64,000 nt of DNA from Paracidovorax avenae (lineage in GTDB: Bacteria; Pseudomonadota; Gammaproteobacteria; Burkholderiales; Burkholderiaceae_C). The stretch is taken from positions 4,313,501 through 4,377,500 of the forward strand of contig NZ_CP156079.1 in assembly GCF_040892545.1 (NCBI RefSeq), in the 5' to 3' direction. The notes below the pieces were generated by a model. The model was given only the letters and a program-made list of their open reading frames with translations, searched no databases and was not told where the DNA came from. Positions 1-9,000 of this stretch are shown here, one piece after another (within the stretch, counting starts at the first letter, position 1; each line of letters starts with the position of its first letter). The position numbers were made by a program, and so were the translations under genes.

Positions 1-753
1 CTCGATCACCTGGATGATGTCCACGATCTTGTGCGAACTGCCGCTGATGGCCTGCATGGTCTGCACGACCTGGCCCACCACGGCGCCGCCGCGCTCGGCC
101 GTGCCCGAGGCCTGCACGGCCAGGCCGCTGGCGGAGCGGGCCCGGTCGGCGTTCTGGCGGACGGTGGCGGTGAGCTGTTCCATGCTCTGCGCGGTCTCGG
201 CCAGGGAGGCGACCTGCTCGCCGGTGCGGCGCTCCAGGTCACCGTTGCCGGCGTCGATCTCCCCGGCGCTCGCGCCGATGGCATGGGTGGACTGCTGGAT
301 GCGCGAGACGAGTTCGGTCAGCGTGTCCTCCATGGTGCCCAGCGCCCCGAGCAGGCGCCCGAAGTCGCCCTGCAGCTCGGAACTGAACTCCTGGCTCAGG
401 TCGCCGGCGGCGACGGTCTCGGCGATGAGGATGGCCTGGTCGAGCGGGGCCACGATGCCGCGGCGCAGCAGCACGAAGGCCGCGCCCGCCACCGCGAACA
501 CCGCGCAGCCCAGGCCCAGCAGCCAGGCGCGCATGCCGGACAGCTCGGCTTCGGCCGCGGTGACTGCCCGCTCGATCGGCGCTCGCTGGGCGGCGTCCGG
601 CAAGGCCGACGCCGCCTCCAGCACGGCGCGGTGGGCCTCCTGCGCCCGGCCGATGTCGGACAGGCCGACGCCCATGAGCCCTGCCACCAGCAGCGCCACC
701 GATCCGAAGGCCAGGACGAGCCGCGTCCCCGTTCTCCATCCATCCCAAGCCAT
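1..753 (-). CDS. Methyl-accepting chemotaxis protein, N-terminal part (gene runs off the window)
   Basis: Transmembrane chemoreceptor that would signal through CheA/CheW to the flagellar motor. Read from the ATG at 753, it has a membrane segment at about residues 10-31, a short extracytoplasmic loop of only about 40-50 residues, a second membrane segment near 75-95, a HAMP linker, and then the start of the coiled-coil signalling domain (LTATVRQNADRARSASGLA, then GAVVGQVVQTMQAISGSS). 251 residues are visible and the conserved hairpin tip lies beyond position 1. The loop is far shorter than a normal four-helix sensor domain, so ligand sensing in the periplasm is doubtful. A clear AGGAG ribosome site precedes the start. 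It is divergent from the gene at 894. Family is certain; the signal sensed is unknown. Confidence 0.93.
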   Translation of the reverse strand, partial: MAWDGWRTGTRLVLAFGSVALLVAGLMGVGLSDIGRAQEAHRAVLEAASALPDAAQRAPIERAVTAAEAELSGMRAWLLGLGCAVFAVAGAAFVLLRRGIVAPLDQAILIAETVAAGDLSQEFSSELQGDFGRLLGALGTMEDTLTELVSRIQQSTHAIGASAGEIDAGNGDLERRTGEQVASLAETAQSMEQLTATVRQNADRARSASGLAVQASGTAERGGAVVGQVVQTMQAISGSSHKIVDIIQVIE

Positions 754-893
754 CACCTGTGTCTCCTGCTGTTGGTTGTCGTGGTTGCATTTGGCAACAA
801 TTGAATATCCTACCTTCGGTACGGGCCACCCGGTCCAAGGGGTTCCCCTGCCGCGTGCGGGGTGCGCAACGCGGCCTCTGAGACAATCGGCCG
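754..893. other. Divergent intergenic region between chemoreceptor and M50-like gene
   Basis: 140 bp carrying the 5' ends of two divergent genes. The ribosome site of the minus-strand chemoreceptor is visible next to 753. The middle is locally AT-rich around 785-815, where promoters would be expected, but I cannot pick out a convincing pair of -35 and -10 boxes. Confidence 0.4.
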
Positions 894-1562
894 GTGGACT
901 TCTCCAATCTCATCCAAACCATCCTCATCTACGCCCTGCCGGTGCTCTTCGCGATCACCGTGCAGGAGGCGGCCCAAGGGTATGCCGCGCTGCATTTCGG
1001 CGACAAGACTGCACTGATGATGGGTCGCATCACCCTCAACCCGATCAAGCACATCGATCCGGTGGGCACGATCTTGGTACCGCTGCTGCTGTACTTCGCC
1101 ACCTCGGGCACTTTCCTGTTCGGCTATGCCAAGCCGGTGCCGGTGAATTTCGGGCACATGCGCAACCCCAAGCGGGACATGATCTGGGTCGCGCTCGCGG
1201 GGCCGGCCTCCAATTTCGCTCAGGCGGTGCTGTGGGCCGTGCTGCTGGTGATGTTGGTGGGCTTCGGGGTGGACGAGCGATTCTTCATGGAGATGGCGCG
1301 CGCCGGCGTGCTGGTGAACCTCGTCATGTGGGCGTTCAACCTGTTCCCCCTGCCGCCGCTCAACGGTGGGCGCATCCTCATGGGGTTGCTGCCCTGGCGG
1401 CAAGCCCACTGGCTCTCGCGCATCGAGCCCTATGGCTTCTATATCGTGCTCGCACTGGTGGTACTGGGCGTCATCAGCACGATATGGCTGCGGCCTCTGA
1501 TCTCCCTGGGCTATTCGGCCATCAACCTGCTGCTCACGCCGCTCACGGCCCTGCTGGGCTGA
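894..1562 (+). CDS. Site-2 protease (M50) family membrane protein with all metal ligands substituted
   Basis: 222 residues with GTG start, about five to six membrane segments, and the overall layout of the short bacterial M50/S2P-family proteins commonly found beside trpS in Burkholderiales. The family HExxH zinc motif near the end of the first membrane segment reads QEAAQ here (Gln24, Glu25, Gln28). The third ligand, normally Asp in the N-x-x-P-x-P-x-x-D-G motif, reads LNGG (Asn157). The surrounding signatures (FGDKTA, GRITLNPIKHIDPVGT, FGYAKPVPVNF, VALAGPASNF, NLFPLPPLNGGR) are intact, so the fold is kept while all three ligands have become amides. From family chemistry I infer a protein that cannot bind zinc, i.e. 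a pseudoprotease. It lies 85 bp upstream of the trpS start and may be cotranscribed with it. Confidence 0.85.
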   Translation: MDFSNLIQTILIYALPVLFAITVQEAAQGYAALHFGDKTALMMGRITLNPIKHIDPVGTILVPLLLYFATSGTFLFGYAKPVPVNFGHMRNPKRDMIWVALAGPASNFAQAVLWAVLLVMLVGFGVDERFFMEMARAGVLVNLVMWAFNLFPLPPLNGGRILMGLLPWRQAHWLSRIEPYGFYIVLALVVLGVISTIWLRPLISLGYSAINLLLTPLTALLG

Positions 1563-1647
1563 GCCGGCGCGGCGCCCGCGGGCCGTTCGGCGGCCCGGCC
1601 TGCTTTCCGTTTTGACGTTTCTCCTCCGGCCCCGAGCCGATTCGACC

Positions 1648-2955
1648 ATGAGCACCACGCGCTTTCTCACCGGCATCACGACCACGGGCACGCCCCACCT
1701 GGGCAACTTCGTCGGCTCGATCCGCCCCTCGGTGGCGGCCAGCCAGCGGCCCGGCGTGCAGAGTTTCTACTTCCTGGCGAACTACCACGCGCTCATCAAG
1801 TGCGAAGACCCGGCGCGCATCCAGCGCTCCACGGTGGAGATCGCCGCGAGCTGGCTGGCGGCCGGCCTGGACCCGGAGCACGTCACGTTCTACCGGCAGT
1901 CCGACATCCCCGAGATCCCGGAGCTGAACTGGCTGCTGTCGTGCGTGACCGGCAAGGGCCTGCTCAACCGCGCCCATGCCTACAAGGCATCGCAGGACAA
2001 GAACGAAGCCGCGGGCCGGGAGCTGGACGACGGCGTGACGGCCGGGCTCTTCATGTACCCGGTGCTGATGGCCGCCGACATCCTGGCCTTCAAGGCGCAC
2101 AAGGTGCCCGTAGGGCGCGACCAGGTGCAGCACATCGAGATGGCGCGCGACATCGCATCGAGCTTCAACCACCTCTACGGCGAGCATTTCGTGCTGCCCG
2201 AGGCGGCGGTGGACGAGCACGTGGCGACGCTGCCCGGGCTGGACGGCCGCAAGATGAGCAAGAGCTACGACAACACGATCCCGCTCTTCTCGCCGCGCGA
2301 GCAGCTGCGCCGGCTGATCAACAGCATCCAGACCGATTCGCGCGCGCCCGGCGAACCCAAGGACACCGAGGGCTCCGCCCTGTTCCAGATCTACCGCGCG
2401 TTCGCCACCGACGCGGAAACCGAGGCACTGCGCCGGCAGTTCGCCGAAGGCATTGCCTGGGGCGAGGCCAAGCAGGTCCTGTTCGAGCGCGTGGACGGCG
2501 TGGTCGCGCCGATGCGCGAGCGCTACGACGCGCTGATCGCCGATCCGGGCCGCATCGAGGACATCCTGCTCGCGGGCGCCGGGAAGGCCCGCGCGGAGGC
2601 CGGGCCCCTGCTGCGCGACCTGCGCCACGCCGTGGGCCTGCGCAGCCTGCGCGGCGGCGCGGTGGCGGCCAGCGCACCGCGCGCGGCCGCGAAGGCCGCC
2701 GCCCTGCCCTCGTTCAAGCAGTACCGCGAGGCCGATGGCCGCTTCTACTTCAAGCTGGTCGCCGCGGACGGCCGCCTGCTGCTGCAGAGCACGGGCTTCA
2801 CCGCGCCGCGCGACGCGGGCCAGGCGATCGCCCGCCTGCAAAAGGAGCCCGGGGCCCTGGCGGCCCTGGCGGCCCACCTGGCGCCCGTGGACGGCGTGGA
2901 TGCCGGCGACGTGGAAGCCGCCCTGCAGGCCCTGATCCAGGCCGCCGAAGCCTGA
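1648..2955 (+). CDS. trpS: Tryptophan-tRNA ligase with C-terminal YegP-like extension
   Basis: Class I aminoacyl-tRNA synthetase charging tRNA-Trp in the cytoplasm. The HIGH-type motif is TPHLGNF (residues 15-21) and KMSKS is at 202-206, so the catalytic Rossmann core is complete. The ATG at 1648 is chosen because the product then begins at the family-typical RFLTGITTTGTPHLGN. At 435 residues it is about 100 longer than the Escherichia coli enzyme. After an Ala-rich linker the extra part contains a block near residues 354-400 (FKQYREADGRFYFKLVAADG, LLQSTGFT, AGQAIARLQKE) that looks like the YegP/DUF1508 fold; that resemblance is my inference. It follows the M50-like gene on the same strand. 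Confidence 0.97.
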   Translation: MSTTRFLTGITTTGTPHLGNFVGSIRPSVAASQRPGVQSFYFLANYHALIKCEDPARIQRSTVEIAASWLAAGLDPEHVTFYRQSDIPEIPELNWLLSCVTGKGLLNRAHAYKASQDKNEAAGRELDDGVTAGLFMYPVLMAADILAFKAHKVPVGRDQVQHIEMARDIASSFNHLYGEHFVLPEAAVDEHVATLPGLDGRKMSKSYDNTIPLFSPREQLRRLINSIQTDSRAPGEPKDTEGSALFQIYRAFATDAETEALRRQFAEGIAWGEAKQVLFERVDGVVAPMRERYDALIADPGRIEDILLAGAGKARAEAGPLLRDLRHAVGLRSLRGGAVAASAPRAAAKAAALPSFKQYREADGRFYFKLVAADGRLLLQSTGFTAPRDAGQAIARLQKEPGALAALAAHLAPVDGVDAGDVEAALQALIQAAEA

Positions 2956-3005
2956 GCGCGGTTTCACCGGGGCCCTGCCGGCCGGGGCGCTGCCGCAGGC
3001 CCGGG

Positions 3006-3725
3006 TCAGATACTCCGCAGGTTCACGCGGGCCGACAGTGCCTGCGCGCTCTCGCGGCGCTCGCTGTAGCGGTCCACCAGACAGGGCGCGCAATCGCGCG
3101 TCAGCAGCGTGAACTTGACCAGTTCCTCCATCACGTCCACCACGCGCTCGTAGTAGGGCGAGGGTTTCATGCGCCCCGCTTCGTCGAACTCCTGGAAGGC
3201 CTTGGCGACGGAAGACTGGTTCGGGATGGTGAGCATCCTCATCCACCGGCCCAGCACCCGCAGTTGGTTGACGGCATTGAAGGACTGCGATCCGCCCGAC
3301 ACCTCCATCACCGCCAGCGTCTTGCCCTGCGTGGGCCGCACCGACCCCAGGGCGAGCGGGATCCAGTCGATCTGGATCTTCATGATCCCGGTCATCGCGC
3401 CATGGCGCTCGGGCGAGGTCCACACCATGCCTTCGGACCACTGCACCAGCTCGCGCAGCTCCCGCACCTTGGGGTGGTCTTCCGGCGCACCATCCGGCAG
3501 CGGAAGGCCGGCGGGATCGAAGATGCGCGGTTCGGCGCCCAGGGCACGCAGCAGGCGCGCAGCTTCCTCGGTGAGCAGGCGGCTGAAGGAGCGTTCCCGC
3601 AGCGAACCGTACAGCAGCAGGATGCGCGGCGGGTGCGTCGAGCGTTCCGCAGGCCACAGGCGCTGCAGTTCGACCGGATGCAGCAGTTCCGGATCGATGT
3701 GGGGAAGGTCAGGACTGGTGGACAC
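3006..3725 (-). CDS. arsH: ArsH, NADPH-dependent FMN reductase / organoarsenical oxidase
   Basis: Flavodoxin-fold reductase of the arsenic operon. Characterised ArsH proteins use NADPH and FMN and oxidise trivalent methylated or aromatic arsenicals to less toxic pentavalent forms. The FMN-binding [14 protein letters not shown] and the ArsH signature [19 protein letters not shown] are both present, with the usual PxLPxIDxxxLxPVE-like N-terminus. I take the GTG at 3725 as start (239 residues), which overlaps the 3' end of arsC by 17 bp as in a coupled operon. An upstream ATG in the same frame would add 17 residues inside arsC and is less likely. It is last in the order arsR-arsB-arsC-arsH and ends 50 bp from the convergent trpS. 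Confidence 0.95.
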   Translation of the reverse strand: MSTSPDLPHIDPELLHPVELQRLWPAERSTHPPRILLLYGSLRERSFSRLLTEEAARLLRALGAEPRIFDPAGLPLPDGAPEDHPKVRELRELVQWSEGMVWTSPERHGAMTGIMKIQIDWIPLALGSVRPTQGKTLAVMEVSGGSQSFNAVNQLRVLGRWMRMLTIPNQSSVAKAFQEFDEAGRMKPSPYYERVVDVMEELVKFTLLTRDCAPCLVDRYSERRESAQALSARVNLRSI

Positions 3726-4140
3726 GCCGGCCTTTCGCGTCGATGACGGCTTCGCCGTCTTCCTTGGAGAACGCACCCAGCTGCGGGCCGGGCAGGATGT
3801 CCAGCACCGTTTCGGAGGGGCGGCACAGGCGCGTGCCCAGGGGCGTCACCACGATGGGCCGGTTGATGAGGATGGGGTGCTGCAGCATGCAGTCGATGAG
3901 CTGTGCATCGCTCCACTTCGGGTCGGCCAGGCCCAGCTCCGCATAGGGTGTGCCCTTCTCCCGCAGCAGGTCGCGCACGGGCGTACCCATGGCGGCGATC
4001 AGGCGCTCCAGCGTGGCCCGGTCGGGCGGGGTCTTCAAATACTCGATGACCGTCGGCTCCACGCCGCTGTTGCGGATGAGCGCGAGCACGTTGCGCGAGG
4101 TGCCGCAGTCGGGGTTGTGGTAGATCGTGATGTCGCTCAT
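3709..4140 (-). CDS. arsC: Arsenate reductase, glutaredoxin-dependent ArsC
   Basis: Cytoplasmic enzyme reducing arsenate to arsenite with glutathione/glutaredoxin, so that the product can be exported by ArsB. 143 residues, the usual length. The catalytic Cys12 ([10 protein letters not shown]) and all three arginines described for the E. coli plasmid enzyme are at identical positions: Arg60, Arg94 and Arg107 ([16 protein letters not shown]). The gene sits 46 bp downstream of arsB and overlaps arsH by 17 bp. Confidence 0.97.
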   Translation of the reverse strand: MSDITIYHNPDCGTSRNVLALIRNSGVEPTVIEYLKTPPDRATLERLIAAMGTPVRDLLREKGTPYAELGLADPKWSDAQLIDCMLQHPILINRPIVVTPLGTRLCRPSETVLDILPGPQLGAFSKEDGEAVIDAKGRRVHQS

Positions 4141-4186
4141 GGGAGGAATCCTCGCGGATGGAAACGGATGGCCGGGCGCATGGGCC

Positions 4187-5473
4187 TCAGCCCGCGCCCA
4201 GGCGGATGGCCAGGGCAGCCAGGGTGATGGCGAGCACGGGCAGGGTCATGGCGGTGCCCACCTTGAAGTAGTAGCCCCAGGCGATGCGGGTGCCCTTCCT
4301 GGCGAGCACGTGCAGCCACAGCAGCGTGGCCAAGCTGCCGATGGGCGTGATCTTGGGGCCCAGGTCGCAGCCGATCACGTTGGCATAGACCATGGCCTCC
4401 TTCACCGCGCCGCCGGCATGCGAGGCATCGATGGCCAGCGCACCGACCAGCACCGTGGGCATGTTGTTCATCACCGAGGAAAGTCCTGCAGAGAGGAAGC
4501 CGGTGCCCAGGGCTGCCCCCCAGATGCCCATGGCCGAGAGCCGGTCCAGCAGGGCGGCGAGCAGGTCCGTGAGCCCGGCATTGCGCAGCCCATAGACCAC
4601 GAGGTACATGCCCAGCGAGAAGACGACGATGTGCCAGGGGGCACCACGCAGCACCTGCCTGGTGTCGATCACTTCGCCGCGCCACGCCACCGCCAGCAGC
4701 AGGGCAGCGCCCGCGGCTGCCACGGCGCTGACCGGCACACCCAGCGGCTCCAGCCCGAAAAAACCCGCCAGCAGCAGGCCCAGCACCACCCAGCCCGCCC
4801 GGAAGGTCCGCGGATCGCGGATGGCATCGACGGGCTCCTTGAGCTGCGATGCCTCGTAGCGTGCCGGGACATCGCGCCCGAAGGCCAGCAGCAGCACGGC
4901 AAGGCTCGACAGCACGGCGGCGATGTTCACCGGCACCATCACCGACGCATAGCGGTTGAAGCCGATCTGGAAGTAGTCGGCCGAAACGATGTTGACCAGG
5001 TTGGAGACGATCAACGGCAGGCTCGCCGTATCGGCAATGAAGCCGGCGGCCATCACGAAGGCCAGCGTGGCCGCGGGCGAGAAGCCCAGCGCCACCAGCA
5101 TGGCCATGACGATGGGCGTCAGGATCAGCGCCGCGCCATCGTTGGCGAACAGCGCCGCCACGGCAGCCCCCAGCAGCACGATGAGCACGAACAGCCGCCG
5201 CCCCCGGCCACCGCCCCAGCGCGCCACGTGCAGGGCCGCCCACTCGAAGAAGCCCGCTTCATCGAGCAGCAGGCTGATGAGGATCACCGCCACGAAGGTG
5301 GCCGTGGCATTCCACACGATCCCCCACACCACCGCGATGTCCGCGAGGTGCACTACGCCCGAGAGCAGCGCTGCGGCCGCTCCCAGCGAAGCACTCCAGC
5401 CGATGCCCAGGCCGCGCGGCTGCCAGATGACGAGAACGAGCGTGGCGAAGAAGATCAGGACGGCGGCGAGCAT
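4187..5473 (-). CDS. arsB: Arsenite efflux permease ArsB
   Basis: Inner-membrane arsenite/antimonite exporter of the ArsB (ion transporter superfamily) type, 428 residues with about 11-12 hydrophobic helices. Recognisable blocks are [51 protein letters not shown] and [21 protein letters not shown] use the ATG at 5473, where the hydrophobic [17 protein letters not shown] segment starts; the frame is open further upstream but that part belongs to arsR. Start and arsR stop overlap by 19 bp, suggesting translational coupling. No arsA ATPase gene is present, so it should work as a proton-driven carrier. Confidence 0.96.
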   Translation of the reverse strand: MLAAVLIFFATLVLVIWQPRGLGIGWSASLGAAAALLSGVVHLADIAVVWGIVWNATATFVAVILISLLLDEAGFFEWAALHVARWGGGRGRRLFVLIVLLGAAVAALFANDGAALILTPIVMAMLVALGFSPAATLAFVMAAGFIADTASLPLIVSNLVNIVSADYFQIGFNRYASVMVPVNIAAVLSSLAVLLLAFGRDVPARYEASQLKEPVDAIRDPRTFRAGWVVLGLLLAGFFGLEPLGVPVSAVAAAGAALLLAVAWRGEVIDTRQVLRGAPWHIVVFSLGMYLVVYGLRNAGLTDLLAALLDRLSAMGIWGAALGTGFLSAGLSSVMNNMPTVLVGALAIDASHAGGAVKEAMVYANVIGCDLGPKITPIGSLATLLWLHVLARKGTRIAWGYYFKVGTAMTLPVLAITLAALAIRLGAG

Positions 5474-5787
5474 GGGACACCCAAGGGACGGGGAAGGCAC
5501 GGCTGCCCCTGGCAACAGTTCTCGGTGAGGTAGGCCATGAGGCCGTTCATCCGGTCGAAGGCGGCACGGTAGATGAGGTGGCGGCCCTGGCGCTCCTGGG
5601 TCACCAGGCCCGCATGGGCCAGCTCCTTGAGGTGAAACGACAGGCTGGTGGCGGGCACGTCCAGCGCCTGGGTCAGGGCGCCGGGGGTCATGCCTTCCGG
5701 GCCCGCCACGACCAGCGCACGGAACACCCGCAGGCGCACGGCCTGGGCGAGTGCCAGCAGGGCTCGGACGACGTCATTTTCTTCCAT
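5455..5787 (-). CDS. arsR: ArsR-family arsenite-responsive repressor
   Basis: 110-residue winged-helix repressor of the ars operon. The helix-turn-helix lies around residues 33-60 ([28 protein letters not shown]). The CVC arsenic site in the alpha-3 helix of the E. coli-type repressor is absent. Instead there is a C-terminal cluster Cys91-Cys92-x4-Cys97 (NCCQGQPC), matching the Cys95/Cys96/Cys102 arrangement known from Acidithiobacillus ferrooxidans ArsR, so arsenite is probably sensed there. It is first gene of arsRBCH. Its own promoter and a dyad operator lie immediately upstream. Confidence 0.95.
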   Translation of the reverse strand: MEENDVVRALLALAQAVRLRVFRALVVAGPEGMTPGALTQALDVPATSLSFHLKELAHAGLVTQERQGRHLIYRAAFDRMNGLMAYLTENCCQGQPCLPRPLGVPCSPPS

Positions 5788-5789
5788 AT

Positions 5790-5805
5790 TTCAATTATTT
5801 TTGAA
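5790..5805 (-). promoter_or_regulatory. Putative ArsR operator
   Basis: Dyad TTCAA-N6-TTGAA directly in front of the arsR start, in an AT-rich stretch. Imperfect AT-rich dyads of this kind are typical of ArsR/SmtB operators. It abuts the proposed -10 box, so ArsR binding would block transcription of the whole operon. Confidence 0.6.
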
Positions 5806-5832
5806 TTATCAAATCATTGTAAACGCGGACAA
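5805..5832 (-). promoter_or_regulatory. Putative arsRBCH promoter
   Basis: On the minus strand TTGTCC (5827-5832) and GATAAT (5805-5810) are 16 bp apart and lie just upstream of the ArsR dyad, a fair sigma-70 match. Inferred from pattern only. Confidence 0.5.
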
Positions 5833-6024
5833 CCACAGCAGCGAGCGGCGGCCGCCGATGGCCGTCCTGTCTCTCGCCATAACGCTTCGTTTTCCCATCG
5901 ATAAACAAAGACACTCCGACACAAAACAAATTTCCGCAAGCCCTTCCCTGCCCGAAAGACGCTTCCTATCATCGCGGCCGTTTTGAACTCCACCGTTCGG
6001 CCGCCGCGGGCCGGGCCGCACCGC

Positions 6025-9000
6025 ATGACCCAGGGGAAGCCAGCCGCACGCCAGACAGACTTGACGAAGAAAGGCGGGCCCATCGTGCAGGGCTCGCACA
6101 CGGTGCTGATCGGCTCGGCCGGTGGCATCGCCTGTTCGGTGTGCCCGGGCGGCGTCACCGAAGGCCATCCCGTCAACCCGCTGCTGGGCGCCAAGGTGCT
6201 GCCCGGCGAGGAAGACTTCGGCCTGCCCGGCCCGCTGCCGTTCGCGCTGGTGCGCTCGTACTCCAGCTACCAGAGCCCCGACCCCGCCCCCGTGGGGCTG
6301 CTGGGGCCGGGCTGGTGGATGCCCGGAGAAGCCCGCGTGGCGCATCGGCCCGCAGGCGATGCAGCGCCCGGAGCCCTGCATCTGCACGACGGCCGGGGCC
6401 GCCGCATCGCCTTCGAGGCCCTGGCGCCGGGCGAGATCGCCCACAGCCCGAGCGAAGGCCTCTGGCTCGTGCGCTGCGGCACGGAGCACCTGCCCGGCGC
6501 GCACCAGGGCGGCCATGCCGGGCGCCTCGCCCGCCTGTGGAGTGCCCTGCCGGCGCCCGTGCGCACCGATGCGCGCATCACCGTGGCCACCGCATCGCCG
6601 CTGGGCCCCTGGTGGGTGTTCGCGCCGGGGCCGGTGCCTGCCGCGCCGGACGGCCCGGTAGCCGGCACGGATGACACGGATGACCACGCGGCCCGGCACG
6701 GCGTGCTGCACGGCATCTGCGACCGCTTCGGCCGAGTACAGCGCCACGAGCGCCATGCGGACGGGCCTTTCGCCGGCCACCTGCGCAGCGTCACCGACGG
6801 CGCCGGCCGCCGCTACGGCTTCGAGCTGGAGCGCGTGGCCCCGGCCTCGCCAGCCGCCCATGGCTGGGGTGCGGACGGTGGCGTGCGCCTCGTGGCCGTG
6901 TGGCTGCAGGCCGATCCGCACCAGGGCCCGGAAACCCTGTCCGAGTTGCCCGCGCCGCTCGCGCTGGTGCGCTACGCCTATACCGGCCGCGGAGAATTGG
7001 CCCAGGTGACCGACCGCACGGGCCGCACCGTGCGCCGCTTCGAATACGGCGACGCGGCCCACCCGGGCCGCATGACGGGCCATGCCCGCGCCGGCCGCCC
7101 CATGACGCGCTATGCCTACGACGCCGAGGGCCGCGTAATCGCACAGACCACGCCGCACGGGCTGGACCTGCGCTTCGACTACACCCCGCTCCCGGCGGAC
7201 CCCACGGCCTCGCCGCCGCAGCCGGTGCGCGCCAGTACGCTGGTGACCGACGGCCTGGGCCGCCAGCGCCGCTACGTGTTCGAAGGCACGGGGGGCCTGG
7301 CCCGCGTGGCCGAGCGCATCGAGGCGGACGGCGCCCGCTCCACCTGGAAGCACGACACCTCAGGCCGCCTGCTGGAGCACACGGATGCGCTGGGCCGCCG
7401 CGTGCAGCACACCATCGACGCGGCCACGGGCCTCGTCATCGGCATCACCGATGCGGCCGGCCGCAGCCACCGCATCGCGCACGACGCACTGGGCCAGCCC
7501 CTGCGCCACCAGGCCCCGGCACCGGAAGGCCCGATGGGCGCCCCACTCGTCACCACCTGGGAGCACGACGCCTGGGGCCGCCTCGTGCGCCATACCGATC
7601 CGATCGGCCACACCACGCACTACCGCTACCCCGAGACCACGGCAGCGCCCCCCGACCTGCCCGTCGCCGTCACCGACGCCCGGGGCGGTACCAGCACGCT
7701 GCAATGGAACGCGCTGGGCCTGCTGGCCTGCCGCACCGACTGCAGCGGCCGCGCCACGCGCTTCCACTACGACGCCTGGGGCCGCACGGTGCGCGTGCAG
7801 GGCGAGGAAGGGCTGGAGCTGCGCACGGCCTACGACGCCCTGGGCCGGCCGGCCGAGGCCATCGATGCCCTGGGCCGCACCACCCTCTGGCGCTACACGC
7901 CGGAGGGCGATGACCTGGCCGCCATCGACCACCCGGGCGGCCTGTGCGAACGCTTCGCGCACGATGCCTGGGGCCGCGTGGTCCGCTACGAATACGGCGG
8001 TGCTCCCACGCCCGAACCGCAGGACGGCAGCCCGGGCACGCCGGCACAGCCGCACTGGCTCGCCCAGCACTACCGCTACGACCTGGCCGGCCGCCTCGTG
8101 GAACTGCACAACGAGAATGCCCGGGCCCACTGCTTCAGCTACGACGTGCGCGACCGGCTCGTCGCGGAAACCGGCTTCGATGGCCTCGTGACCCGCCATG
8201 CCTACGACCGGGGCGGCCAGCGCATCCGCACCGAGGACGCGCGCCACGCCATCGACTACGCGTGGAGCGGCACCGGGCAACTGCTGGCCCGCACCATCAC
8301 GCCCCTGCCGGGCACCACGCAGCAAGCGCCCATCACCGAACGCTTCGAGCACGACGGCGCCGGACAGCTGGTGGCCGCCCACCACCACACCGCCGTGCAC
8401 CGCCACCAGGTGAGCGTGCACCTGCGGCGTGACCGCCTGGGCCGCATCCTGGGCGAGCGCCAGGAGATGCGCGCCGCCGATGGCGCCCTGCTCTGGAGCC
8501 ACGAGAGCACGCACACCCTGGACGCGGGGGGAGCGCCCACGGGCGCCGACCTGCCCGGCCTGCCGCCGCTGCAATGGCTGACCTACGGCCCGGGCCACGT
8601 GCACGGCCTGCTGCTGGACGGCGAGCCCCTGCTGCACATCGAGCGCGATGGCCTGCACCGGCCCGTGGCGCTGGATTTCGGGGGCAGCCAGACCCACTGG
8701 CGCCGCGATGCGCTCTCGCGGCTGCAGGCGCTCTCCGTGCACGGCACGGCCGAAGCGGGCATGCCCCGGCCGTCCGGCGGCCATCCCGGGCTGCCCGCCC
8801 TCGCGCGCCAGCACCACTACGACGCTGCCGGCCGGCTCGCGCGCATCGACACCCCGCAGGGCACGATCCAGCATGCCTACGACACGGCCGGCCGCCTGGC
8901 CACGGCGCACCTGCCCGGGCGCGAGCCGCTGCACTACCGCTACGACCCCGCCGGCAACCCCTGGCAGCCCGCCGCCGACGCCACGGGCGGCCCGCAGGGT

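Noticed and set aside
5983..6024. TTG start 14 codons upstream of the RHS gene start
   Set aside because: The ATG at 6025 begins a family-typical PAAR-like N-terminus; the added residues have no counterpart.
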